Below are positions 26,850 to 36,462 of a DNA stretch of 64,000 nt, one piece after another. The notes below the pieces were generated by a model that was not told where the DNA came from, ran no database searches, and worked only from the letters and a program-made list of their open reading frames with translations. The stretch covers positions 3,194,854-3,258,853 of the forward strand of contig NZ_HG964446.1 in the NCBI RefSeq assembly GCF_000689255.1. Direction: 5' to 3'. Position 1 is the stretch's first letter, and every line of letters starts with the position of its first letter. A program made the translations under genes and the position numbers. This stretch comes from Mycobacterium triplex (GTDB taxonomy: Bacteria; Actinomycetota; Actinomycetes; Mycobacteriales; Mycobacteriaceae).

Positions 26850-27550
26850 GGCTGGTTACCCATCGTCCCCAAATCCGCGCGGGCTGCATCGATCAGGTCC
26901 ACTCGTGCCCGGATCATCGCGGTGCGTCGTGAATCGAAGTCCCGGATCGCTGCCGCGATTTTCTCGCGATTCGTCGGGTCGCGCAGATATTCGGTATTCA
27001 GCGCCGCGTAGGCGCTGGAGAGGGCGTTGTTGGCCTCGCGCAGCGCGAGCGTCCGAAGCCGCATCGGCGCCGATCCGACCAAGTCGACCGCTGCCGCGGC
27101 GTTGGACAATTGGAGGCTCGCGGCTTCCCATTTGCCTATCTCCTCGAGGAAGGCCGGCTGGGTAAGCGGATCCGCCGCCCGGTTGTATCGAGAAATGTCG
27201 ACCTCTTGCTCGAGGGCCACCATGATCTGCATCTTGGCCAGAAGTTCGGTGTAGGTACTCTTGCGCTCATTTCGCGCTGATTCGGACGCGCTGTGTCGAT
27301 GAATGCTTTCCGCTGCAGCAACGCTGGTTTGGTAGTTGAAATACGAGGCGACGACGGCGGTGATAAGCGTGGCGAGCATTCCCGCGAGAGCCAAAACGAG
27401 TTCTTTGGTCCAGAAACGCCCCGTGGGTTGGGCGAGCCGAATTTGTGCGGTGGCCGATTCGGAATTCACGGCATTCTGCTGTTCGGCAGGAGATAGCTCG
27501 GCCACCTGCCGGACTCTGGTCACGTCGGCCGGCGCGGTATCCATCTGCAC
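26846..27550 (-). CDS. Single-pass membrane protein with coiled-coil-like tail (234 aa)
   Basis: An N-terminal soluble stretch of about 48 residues precedes one membrane helix (LVLALAGMLATLITAVVASY), followed by a long helical region rich in Ala, Glu, Arg and Leu (residues about 75-230). The pattern NERKSTYTELLAKMQIMVAL suggests a coiled coil or helical bundle. No domain name comes to mind; it looks like a mycobacterial membrane-anchored helical protein of unknown role. An alternative start is Met3. The stop overlaps the methyltransferase stop by 3-4 bp in a tail-to-tail arrangement. The 27551-27650 gap is empty. Confidence 0.65.
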   Translation of the reverse strand: MQMDTAPADVTRVRQVAELSPAEQQNAVNSESATAQIRLAQPTGRFWTKELVLALAGMLATLITAVVASYFNYQTSVAAAESIHRHSASESARNERKSTYTELLAKMQIMVALEQEVDISRYNRAADPLTQPAFLEEIGKWEAASLQLSNAAAAVDLVGSAPMRLRTLALREANNALSSAYAALNTEYLRDPTNREKIAAAIRDFDSRRTAMIRARVDLIDAARADLGTMGNQP

Positions 27551-27650
27551 AATTTAACGGTGGTGGGCGTCAGCGCATGTCTGAACTACCGCTTATACAC
27601 CGTTGTTTCATCTCGCGTATTGCTGATTTCCGGTCGGCATTGGCAAATAA

Positions 27651-28670
27651 TCACAGACCGGATGCGAGCCGCCGCAGAATGTCCGCGGTGGGTTCGGCGG
27701 TGGCGTGCCGGTACCCGGTCCCCGCCCACAGGTGGACGTAGTCGGGCTTCCCCGCGGCCGCAGCGGCTTTGCGCAGCGGGCTGGTCAGGTGGTGAATTGC
27801 CGGATAGCCGAACGGTGCCTGGGCCTCGTGGTTGTCGATGAATGTGTTGCGCAACCCGCGGGCGGGGCGTCCGGTGAAGGCGTGCGTGAGCACCGTCTCG
27901 GTGCGAGCGGGATCGGTCAGCGCGGCCTGATGGGTCGCCGACGCGCCGCTTTCGGTGGCGCGCAGCAGCACGGTGCCGACGACGGCCGCGGCGGCGCCCG
28001 CCCGGATGATGTCGGACACCGCGTCGGGTGTGGCCAGCCCACCGGCGGCCAGCACCGGCAGCGGCACCGCCGCCGTGACCTGCCTGACCAGATCGACGAG
28101 CGGAACCGGCTGCAATGGTCGCCGCGGCGAGAGGGTGCCGGAATGCCCGCCGGCGACGACGGCCTGCAGGGCCAGCATGTCGACACCCGCCTGATCGGCT
28201 TGTGCCGCCTCGTCAGGCGTCGTCACAGTTTGGACCACGACGGTATCGGCCCGCTGCAGGGCGGCGATCACGCTGCTCGGCGGGATGCCGAACGTGAACG
28301 ACACCATCGGCACCGGGTCGTCGAGCAACAACGCGATCTTCTCGTCGAACCAGTCGGTGTCCTCGATGGGATCGGCCGGCAGGACGAGGCCGAACCGGTC
28401 GGCCTCTTGCTGGATGATCGCGGCGTACGCCCGGTAGCTGTCCGGGTCGACCGGCACCGGGTTGGGCGCAAACAGGTTGATGCCGAACGGGATTCCTTCG
28501 GCACGAACGATCTTGAGCTCGGCCTCGACGGCCTCGACCGTCTTGTAGCCCGCGGCGAGCATGCCCAGGCCGCCGGCCGCGGTTGCGGCCGACACCATCG
28601 CCGGCGTCGTCGGGCCGCCCGACATCGGCGCGGCGACCAGCGGAATCGACATCTCGAACTGTGCCAACAT
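27651..28670 (-). CDS. Nitronate monooxygenase family flavoprotein
   Basis: A 339-residue FMN TIM-barrel protein of the NMO / 2-nitropropane dioxygenase group. Seen in order are the N-terminal PLVAAPMSGGPTTP, the FMN region GINLFAPNP, ALQAVVAGGHSGT (phosphate-binding GGHSGT), PVLAAGGLATPDAV and AAAVVGTVLLRATES. It oxidises nitronates such as propionate-3-nitronate, or serves related flavin reactions. It stands alone, divergent from the sulfatase gene at 28738, with 67 bp between starts. The ATG start at 28670 gives the expected N-terminus. Confidence 0.9.
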   Translation of the reverse strand: MLAQFEMSIPLVAAPMSGGPTTPAMVSAATAAGGLGMLAAGYKTVEAVEAELKIVRAEGIPFGINLFAPNPVPVDPDSYRAYAAIIQQEADRFGLVLPADPIEDTDWFDEKIALLLDDPVPMVSFTFGIPPSSVIAALQRADTVVVQTVTTPDEAAQADQAGVDMLALQAVVAGGHSGTLSPRRPLQPVPLVDLVRQVTAAVPLPVLAAGGLATPDAVSDIIRAGAAAAVVGTVLLRATESGASATHQAALTDPARTETVLTHAFTGRPARGLRNTFIDNHEAQAPFGYPAIHHLTSPLRKAAAAAGKPDYVHLWAGTGYRHATAEPTADILRRLASGL

Positions 28671-28713
28671 CGGGCGCCCCCGGGGATCGGTGTATTCGGT
28701 GAATCGAGCCTAG

Positions 28714-30378
<1,665 letters not shown>

Positions 30379-30405
30379 GGACGTCATGCGGCAATCGGGG
30401 GAGTG

Positions 30406-31617
30406 ATGACGGAGACGACAACCTGCGCGGTGATCGGCGGCGGACCGGCCGGAATGGTACTGGGGCTGCTGCTGGCCCGGGCGGGGATCGAGGTCACGCT
30501 GCTGGAAAAGCACGGCGACTTTCTCCGCGACTTTCGCGGCGACACCGTGCATCCGACCACGATGCGCTTGCTCGACGAGCTGGGTCTTTGGGAACGCTTT
30601 GCGGCCATACCGCACAGCGAGGTGCACAGCGCGCGGTTTGAATCCGACGGCCGGTCGGTGACGTATGTCGACTTCAGTCGGTTGCGCCAACCCCATCCCT
30701 TCGTCGCGATGGTGCCGCAGTGGGACCTGCTCAATCTGCTCGCCGATGCCGCGCAGGAGGAACCGACTTTCACGTTGCGGATGAAAACGGAGGCGACCGA
30801 CCTGATGCGCGAGGGCGGCAAGGTCACCGGGGTGCGCTATCGGGGCCCCGACGGGCCGGGCGAGCTGAGGGCGGAGCTGACCGTCGCGTGCGATGGCCGG
30901 TGGTCGATGGCGCGCCGTGCGGCCGGTCTGCGGAGCCGCGAATACCCGGTGAACTTCGACGTGTGGTGGTTCAGGCTGCCGCGCGACGGCGACCAGGAGT
31001 TCTCGTTTCTGCCGCGCGTCGGCCCCGGCAAGGCACTCGGGGTAATTCCGCGGGAGGGCTACAACCAGATCGCCTACCTCGGTGCCAAGGGCACCGACGC
31101 GCAGCTGCGGGCCAAGGGCATCGAAGAGTTTCGCCGCGACATCGGTGCGCTGCTGCCGGAATCGGCCGGCGCGGTCGCGACGCTGCAGTCCATGGACGAG
31201 ATCAAACACCTCGATGTCCGGGTCGACCGGCTGCTGCGCTGGCACACCGACGGACTGCTGTGCATCGGCGACGCCGCGCACGCGATGTCCCCGCTGGGCG
31301 GTGTCGGCATCAACCTGGCGGTCCAGGACGCCGTGGCGGCCGCGACGATCCTGGCCGAGCCGCTGCGACAGCACCGCGTCACCGATCGGGACCTGGCGGC
31401 CGTGCGGCGTCGCCGGCTGTTTCCCACCGCGGTCACCCAAGGCGTGCAACGGTTCCTGCAGCGTGGACTCGGGCCGCTGCTGCGCGGCGCCGACCTCACC
31501 CCGCCGGCGGCGTTCCTGGGAGTGCTGCAGCGACTGCCGTGGCTGTCCTTTGTGCCCGCCTATTTCATCGGTGTCGGGGTACGACCCGAGCGCGCCCCGG
31601 CATTCGCCCGTCGCTAG
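30406..31617 (+). CDS. FAD-dependent monooxygenase (PHBH fold)
   Basis: A 403-residue class A flavin monooxygenase: the N-terminal dinucleotide motif VIGGGPAGMVLG, DTVHPTTMRLLDELGL, the DG region VACDGRWSM, and the GD motif CIGDAAHAMSPLGGVGINLA that binds the FAD ribityl and pyrophosphate. The C-terminal thioredoxin-like domain of phenol hydroxylases is absent. It hydroxylates or epoxidises an organic substrate with NAD(P)H and oxygen. ATG 30406 is preferred over GTG 30403 because of spacing from GGGGGAG. The IS110 element begins directly after the stop. Confidence 0.9.
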   Translation: MTETTTCAVIGGGPAGMVLGLLLARAGIEVTLLEKHGDFLRDFRGDTVHPTTMRLLDELGLWERFAAIPHSEVHSARFESDGRSVTYVDFSRLRQPHPFVAMVPQWDLLNLLADAAQEEPTFTLRMKTEATDLMREGGKVTGVRYRGPDGPGELRAELTVACDGRWSMARRAAGLRSREYPVNFDVWWFRLPRDGDQEFSFLPRVGPGKALGVIPREGYNQIAYLGAKGTDAQLRAKGIEEFRRDIGALLPESAGAVATLQSMDEIKHLDVRVDRLLRWHTDGLLCIGDAAHAMSPLGGVGINLAVQDAVAAATILAEPLRQHRVTDRDLAAVRRRRLFPTAVTQGVQRFLQRGLGPLLRGADLTPPAAFLGVLQRLPWLSFVPAYFIGVGVRPERAPAFARR

Positions 31618-31851
31618 CGTCGATTTCAGTGTCAGGGTGAGGTTGCCGCGTAGAGCGGTGGTTGGATCCTGATCACCTGGTGTCTGGCTCGTAGCGTCGC
31701 TGCCGCCCTCGGGTTGGCGTTCATGGGTTTTGTCGGCATCAGGTGTGAAGGACCGGCCGGCGTGACTTGATAGGAGCGTGGCGTCGCCCCCGACTGAGAT
31801 GTGTCCGCCGACCGGCCCAACCGTCACCTCACAGTGAAGGAGGCAACCTCC
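31618..31851 (+). ncRNA. Candidate bridge-RNA region of the IS110 element
   Basis: IS110-group elements are known to encode a structured bridge RNA in the non-coding left end, upstream of the transposase. This 234-bp stretch has no gene. It contains a 9-bp stem, CACCTGGTG (31674-31682) with CATCAGGTG (31737-31745), pairing fully with one G-U wobble around a 54-base loop. Both the location and the stem fit, but I cannot fold the whole region or identify the target and donor loops by eye. Confidence 0.35.
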
Positions 31852-32905
31852 ATGGTTGTTGTTGGAGCCGATGTCCACAAGCGCACGCATACGTTCGTCG
31901 CCGTGGACGAGGTGGGCCGCAAAGTCGGCGAGAAGGTCGTTGCAGCCACGACTTCAGGTCATCGCCAGGTGGTGCGATGGGCTCGCAGTCAGTTCGGGGT
32001 CGAGCTGGTGTGGGCGATCGAGGATTGCCGACACTTGTCAGCCCGCCTCGAGCGCGACCTGTTATCCGCCGATCAGAAGGTGGTGCGAGTTCCATCGAAG
32101 TTGATGGCTCAGAGCCGGGCCTCGGCGCGTACCCGAGGCAAGTCTGATCCGATCGATGCGTTGGCCGTCGCGCGAGCTTACCTGCGTGAGCCCCGATCTT
32201 CCGGTGGCCTCCCACGACGAGGTGTCGCGGGAGCTGAAGCTGCTGGTGGACCGCCGTGAAGACCTTGTGGGGCAACGTACTTCGACGATCAACCGGTTGT
32301 TGTGGCGCGTGCACGAACTTGATCCGGGCCGAGCACCGAAACCGGCGTCGCTGGATCTGAGCAAGCACCGCAGGTTGCTCGGTGACTGGTTGGCTACCCA
32401 GCGTGGTCTGGTCGCCGAGCTGGCCCGCGAGGAGTTGGCCGACATCACCCGACTCACCGAAGCCATCAATGCCTTGACCAAACGTATCGGCGAGCGCGTC
32501 CGTGCGATCGCTCCGGCGCTTTTGGCGATGCCCGGCTGCGGCGAGCTGACCGCAGCCAAACTGGTCGGCGAAACCGCCGGCGTCACCCGATTCAAAAGCG
32601 AGGCCGCCTTCGCCCGCCACACCGGGGTAGCCCCGATCCCGGTCTGGTCGGGAAACACCGCCGGCCGCGTGCGCATGACCCGCTCGGGCAACCGTCAACT
32701 CAACGCCGCTCTGCACCGTATCGCGGTCACTCAAATCCGCCTCGACGGCCTTGGTCGGGCCTACTACCGAGGCCGGCTCGCCGCTGGTGACTCCAGCACC
32801 GAGGCCCTGCGCTGCCTCAAACGCCGCCTGGCCCGCGTGGTGTTCCACCACCTCCACACCGACGACCAAACCCGCAATCAGCCTTGCCAACCGGCAGCGG
32901 CTTGA
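31852..32905 (+). pseudogene. IS110-family DEDD transposase, frameshifted
   Basis: The N-terminal RuvC-like part reads GADVHKRTHTFVAVDE, AIEDCRHLSARLER and SDPIDALAVARAYLREP. The C-terminal Tnp_20 part reads MPGCGELTAAKLVGE and RMTRSGNRQLNAALHR, containing the conserved Ser. The two lie in different frames (1 then 2). Removing one C from the CCCC run at 32191-32194 gives a continuous LREPDLPVASHDEV and an approximately 350-residue protein, normal length for the family. IS110 elements do not use programmed frameshifting, so this is a disrupted gene or a sequencing indel. The start is ATG 31852 with AAGGAGG upstream. Confidence 0.8.
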
Positions 32906-32919
32906 CATAGGAGAAACCC

Positions 32920-33918
32920 GTGTCTGGAAACGTAACCCCGCTGCGGATCGGCATCCTGGGTGCCGCCGCGATCGCACCCACGGCGCTCGTCAAACCCGCC
33001 AAGGACAATCCCGACGTCGTGGTCGCCGCGGTGGCCGCGCGCGAGGGGGCGCGCGCTCGTGCCTTCGCCGCCAAACACGGCATTGCCCGGGCACACGACG
33101 ACTACGCCGCGCTGATCGCCGATCCGGACCTCGACGCGATCTACAACCCGCTGCCAAATGGGTTGCACGGCAAGTGGACCCGGGCGGCCCTAGCCGCCGG
33201 TAAACACGTGCTGTGCGAGAAGCCGTTCACCGCGAACGCCGCCGAAGCCCGCGAGATCGCCGACCTGGCCGCGAAGTCGGATCGAGTGGTGATGGAAGCC
33301 TTCCACTATCGGTACCATCCCCAGACCTTGCGGGTCGAGGAGATCATCGCTTCCGGGGAGCTGGGCAAGCTCACGCACGTGGAAGCCACGCTGTGCTTCC
33401 CACTGCCGAAGTTCTCCGACATCCGGTACAACTACGCGCTGGCCGGTGGCGCGACGATGGATGCGGGCTGCTACACGGTTCACATGGTCCGCACGTTCGG
33501 CGGCTCGACTCCGGAAGTCGTTTCGGCGCAGGCGAAGCTGCACGATCCGCAGATCGACCGGGCGATGACGGCCGAGTTGCGGTTTGCCGGCGGACACACG
33601 GGCCGCGTGCGGTGCTCGATGTGGTCGCGGCGGCTTTTCGATATCAGTGCCAGGGTGGTCGGCGAGCGCGGCCGGCTGCATGTGCTCAACCCGGCGATGC
33701 CGCAGATGTTCCATCGGCTCTCGGTCCGGACCGCGGACGACAATCGAGTGGAGAGCTTTCCGCGCCGGGCCTCCTACGCCTACCAGCTCGACGCGTTCGC
33801 CGCGGCGGTGCTGCGTGGTGAGCCGGTGAAGACCACTGCGCGGGACGCGATCGAGAACATGACCGTGATCGACGACATCTATCGTGCCGCGGGCCTGCCG
33901 CTTCGGGAACCCAGCTGA
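32920..33918 (+). CDS. Gfo/Idh/MocA family oxidoreductase
   Basis: A 332-residue NAD(P)-dependent dehydrogenase. The Rossmann motif is RIGILGAAAIAP; the catalytic Lys sits in LCEKPFTANAAE, and MDAGCYTVHMVR supplies the likely His of the active site. Such enzymes oxidise sugars, inositols or related diols. The start is GTG 32920 with AGGAGA upstream, immediately beyond the IS110 right end. The insertion may have separated it from its original promoter or from the upstream monooxygenase. It converges on the TIM-barrel gene with 9 bp between stops. Confidence 0.9.
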   Translation: MSGNVTPLRIGILGAAAIAPTALVKPAKDNPDVVVAAVAAREGARARAFAAKHGIARAHDDYAALIADPDLDAIYNPLPNGLHGKWTRAALAAGKHVLCEKPFTANAAEAREIADLAAKSDRVVMEAFHYRYHPQTLRVEEIIASGELGKLTHVEATLCFPLPKFSDIRYNYALAGGATMDAGCYTVHMVRTFGGSTPEVVSAQAKLHDPQIDRAMTAELRFAGGHTGRVRCSMWSRRLFDISARVVGERGRLHVLNPAMPQMFHRLSVRTADDNRVESFPRRASYAYQLDAFAAAVLRGEPVKTTARDAIENMTVIDDIYRAAGLPLREPS

Positions 33919-33927
33919 AAGTTGAAG

Positions 33928-34746
33928 CTAGCGGCCGATTTCCGTCAATAGGCTGCGCGCCGCCTCGACGCACGGACGCACCCGATCGATCGGGCTGACC
34001 CCGGCCAGCGCCAACGACCGCCTGGGTACTTCGATTTCGAGCACGATGTCGTCGGGAAGCGCGGACAGGATGTCGACGAGCGGCAGTTCGCCCTCGCCGG
34101 GAACCATGCGCTCGAACATGGCCTCCTCCATGTAGTTTTCCAGCCGTGGCCGCAGTGTCGTGTCGTTGAGTTGGGCGTAGCCGATGTGTGCGGGGTCGAC
34201 GGCCGCGAGATCGGCGGCGCCGGACCCGGAACGGACCAGATGCATGGTGTCGATCAGCAATCGAAAGTCCGGCCGGCCCACGTATTCTCGTGCGGCCAAC
34301 GCGGTCGGCAGATCACCCACCGTCAGCCCGGGCACCGGCTCGACGACGGTCTGGATGCCGCGCTGGGCGGCGAGTTCGGTCAACGCGGCGAACTGGTCGA
34401 AGGTGCGGCCGAGATCGGGGTCGAGGCTGACGACGTTGATTCGGGGTACGCCGAGCTCGGCCAACACGTCGAGATCCGCACCGAATGACCCGGTTTCGGT
34501 GTCCGGCAGCACCAGAAACCCGTCGCCCAGCGAGACGGCCACGCCACGGTGCCGCATCGCGGCGAGCACGTCGGATCGCAGCGCCGGGTCGTCCTTGAGT
34601 GAAAAGGGTGCATAGCCCAGCGGCACCAACGGCGCGCTGTGCACCACGGCCGAGATGTAGCCGCAGCCAAGATCGGCGGCCAGGTCGACGAACTCTATTG
34701 GCGGAAGGCCGAATCCGTTGAGAAAGCCGATCGCGAGCTCCGTCAT
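33928..34746 (-). CDS. Sugar phosphate isomerase/epimerase-type TIM-barrel protein
   Basis: A 272-residue protein of the xylose isomerase-like/AP-endonuclease-2 TIM barrel superfamily. Blocks include FVDLAADLGCGYIS, a substrate loop VSLGDGFLVLPD, VVEPVPGLTVGD, LIDTMHLVRSGSG and a C-terminal Glu in MVPGEGELPLVD. The metal-binding pattern (Glu, Asp/His, Glu) appears present. It probably isomerises or dehydrates a sugar-like compound, possibly linked with the facing Gfo/Idh oxidoreductase. The start, ATG 34746, overlaps the preceding lipoprotein-like gene by 4 bp (ATGA), showing translational coupling. Confidence 0.8.
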   Translation of the reverse strand: MTELAIGFLNGFGLPPIEFVDLAADLGCGYISAVVHSAPLVPLGYAPFSLKDDPALRSDVLAAMRHRGVAVSLGDGFLVLPDTETGSFGADLDVLAELGVPRINVVSLDPDLGRTFDQFAALTELAAQRGIQTVVEPVPGLTVGDLPTALAAREYVGRPDFRLLIDTMHLVRSGSGAADLAAVDPAHIGYAQLNDTTLRPRLENYMEEAMFERMVPGEGELPLVDILSALPDDIVLEIEVPRRSLALAGVSPIDRVRPCVEAARSLLTEIGR

Positions 34747-35315
34747 GCCGGGCGTCCCGCCAATTGGGCCAGCTGGGCGGCGGCCTGCGCCGTTTGGGTC
34801 GTCAGCGCGATCTGCCCCGACGTGACCTGGTTTTCGATCATCGGCGCCTCCAGCACCAGATCGTCTCGGACGAACGCGATATGGGCGTGCGGGTGTGCCG
34901 CGGTGAATGCCGCCCACGCGGTCGCCGAGGCCGGGTCCATCGTCAGAATCACTTGATAGAAGTCGGAAGTCAGCGGCTTGGGTGCGTCCACGCGGGTGAG
35001 TTCGAGTCGCGTCGTCTCCGGTCCCAATGTGTAGCGCGTGGTTCGGGCCAGGTCGCAGGTGACCAGGACGTTGGCCGGCGGTGCGGGCGCGACCGGATCC
35101 ACCGCGGGGCATTTGTCGGGTGAGGTCGGCTGCGATTTCTCGACCGGCCGAACCGGCAACGGTGCGATCCTCGGCGCCGGCGCCACGGATGGGGTCGTCG
35201 ACGTCGTGGCGCTCGAGGGGGTGGGTGCGGCCGGGTGCTGGGTCGTATGGCAGCCGCAGGACAGCGCGCCGAGCAGAATGGCACTGGTCAGCCGGGCGAT
35301 CGCGGTAGCGGACAT
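34743..35315 (-). CDS. Exported protein with SecDF P1-head-like domain
   Basis: From ATG 35315 the chain starts with an export signal (MSATAIARLTSAILLGALSC) and a Cys-containing site GALSCGC, a poor fit to a lipobox, so lipidation is uncertain. A Pro/Thr/Ser-rich stretch follows. The C-terminal part (FYQVILTMDPASATAWAAF, HIAFVRDDLVLEAPMIENQV, SGQIALTT) resembles the P1 head subdomain of SecD. SecD P1 assists protein release in the periplasm, but no SecD membrane part is present. Its role in an operon with a TIM-barrel enzyme is unclear. Length 190 aa. Confidence 0.6.
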   Translation of the reverse strand: MSATAIARLTSAILLGALSCGCHTTQHPAAPTPSSATTSTTPSVAPAPRIAPLPVRPVEKSQPTSPDKCPAVDPVAPAPPANVLVTCDLARTTRYTLGPETTRLELTRVDAPKPLTSDFYQVILTMDPASATAWAAFTAAHPHAHIAFVRDDLVLEAPMIENQVTSGQIALTTQTAQAAAQLAQLAGRPA

Positions 35316-35420
35316 CAAACCCAAGCAAAGTAGGTCCGATGCCCGTTGTCGCCCAATAGGGCGGAATTCGCGCGAATCGTGATGACACCGTTGCCGCAGC
35401 GACGCGTGCTTTACGGACAC

Positions 35421-35437
35421 TACGAACATAGAGTAAG
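35421..35437. promoter_or_regulatory. 17-bp motif upstream of TetR, shared with the P450 promoter
   Basis: TACGAACATAGAGTAAG lies 58 bp before the TetR start at 35496. It agrees in 15 of 17 positions with TACGAGAATAGAGTAAG at 36287-36303, before the P450 operon. A conserved site in front of a TetR gene and the next operon is best explained as the TetR operator, though a shared promoter element is possible. Confidence 0.5.
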
Positions 35438-35495
35438 GTCGTGCTGCACGTCAGCGGAAGTTCACTTTAGATCCTTGCCACGAAAGCCTGTGTTC

Positions 35496-36203
35496 ATGGC
35501 TCGACACCCGTCCTCGTCGGTGCAGAGGCGAAAGCCCAATCCGGCGGAGCGCCGCCGCGACCTGTGTGATGCGGCGATCGAGCTGTTGGCCGCCGACGGG
35601 GCCAAGGGATTGAGTCATCTCAAGGTGGACCGCAAGGCCGACGTTCCCGACGGCACCACCTCGTTCTATTTCCGGACCCGCTCCGCACTGCTGCGCGCCG
35701 TCGCCGAGCGGCTGGCCGAGCTGGATCTGCAGCGGCTGCAATCCATCGCCGACAGCGCCGGCAGCACGGGCGACAACCCCACCCCGTCGTTGTTGTCGCA
35801 GGTGGTGATTCAGGCCGGCACCGAGCCGCAACTGTCGTGGACCAAGGCCCGCTACGAGCTGACGATGCAAGCGGCCCGGGACCCCGCGATGGCCGCGATT
35901 CTGCAGCAGGCCACGGACGCCTTCACGAAGCTGCACCGCGAGATCCTCGTGCAGCTGATGCCGCACGGGGCCGAATTGGAATCGGCGGTGGTCGAGGATT
36001 TGAGCAACGTCACGCTCACGTTCATCAACGGGCTGCTGATGCGCGCGGCCCACGGCGACCGGATTGTCGACACCCCCGAACAACTCGACGCGATCCTGTC
36101 GGCTATCGCCACCGGCATCCTGAAGAGTCCGCACAAGGGCGGGCTCACCGAGGCCGGCGACGGGCAAGCGGCGCGCGGCCGCCGTGCCGCCGCTTCGGGC
36201 TGA
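35496..36203 (+). CDS. TetR family regulator of the P450 operon
   Basis: A 235-residue TetR-type regulator. The helix-turn-helix lies around residues 15-60 (RRDLCDAAIELLAADGAKG, then VPDGTTSFYFRTRSALLRAV), with an Asp-rich, less typical recognition helix. The C-terminal half is a helical ligand domain, and a basic Ala/Arg tail ends the chain. ATG 35496 was chosen because the N-terminal MARHPSSSVQRR is typical. It reads toward the P450 operon 259 bp downstream, and both promoters carry the same 17-bp motif, suggesting autoregulation plus operon control. Confidence 0.85.
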   Translation: MARHPSSSVQRRKPNPAERRRDLCDAAIELLAADGAKGLSHLKVDRKADVPDGTTSFYFRTRSALLRAVAERLAELDLQRLQSIADSAGSTGDNPTPSLLSQVVIQAGTEPQLSWTKARYELTMQAARDPAMAAILQQATDAFTKLHREILVQLMPHGAELESAVVEDLSNVTLTFINGLLMRAAHGDRIVDTPEQLDAILSAIATGILKSPHKGGLTEAGDGQAARGRRAAASG

Positions 36204-36286
36204 CCGCGGGCACCGCCGGATCCGACGGACGACGCGCCGGGCTTCGCGCTTTTGGGTCTTGCCACAGCACCCGCTATATGGTTCTC

Positions 36287-36303
36287 TACGAGAATAGAGT
36301 AAG
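36287..36303. promoter_or_regulatory. 17-bp motif upstream of the P450 operon
   Basis: TACGAGAATAGAGTAAG is the second copy of the motif at 35421. Here it overlaps an imperfect dyad, CTCTA and TAGAG around a 6-base centre (36284-36299). It lies 160 bp before the P450 start, in the 259-bp gap 36204-36462, which contains no gene. Confidence 0.5.
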
Positions 36304-36462
36304 CCGACGTTCACGGGCCGTCGGTGAGCCCGCTATCAGCCGAGCCCGTGCGTTTGTCGAAGCAAACGCATTTAAGCGGAGTGTATAAATTGCCCGAACC
36401 GGATCCGGTCCCCGATCACTGTCGGGTCGGCATCCGGAAAGTGCAGCGGTAGGAGAGATTTC

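Larger units (their letters stand above)
31618..32910 (+). mobile_element. IS110-family insertion sequence
   Basis: A DEDD-transposase element inserted between the FAD monooxygenase (stop 31617) and the Gfo/Idh gene (start 32920). Only the transposase is coded; its left flank holds about 230 bp of non-coding DNA and the right flank only a few bases. This is the layout of IS110-group elements. No terminal inverted repeats or target duplications are evident, which is normal for the family, so the ends given are approximate (left limit not beyond 31618, right limit 32906-32919). It sits right in front of the start region of the next gene, as mycobacterial relatives such as IS900 often do. Confidence 0.7.

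Noticed and set aside
27560..27841. Short plus-strand frame in the gap before the nitronate monooxygenase gene.
   Set aside because: It overlaps the monooxygenase end on the opposite strand, has no ribosome-binding site and no protein-like pattern.
32185..32200. Programmed ribosomal frameshift as the explanation for the split transposase.
   Set aside because: IS110 elements make a single-frame transposase, and the site (CCCC) is not a known slippery signal.
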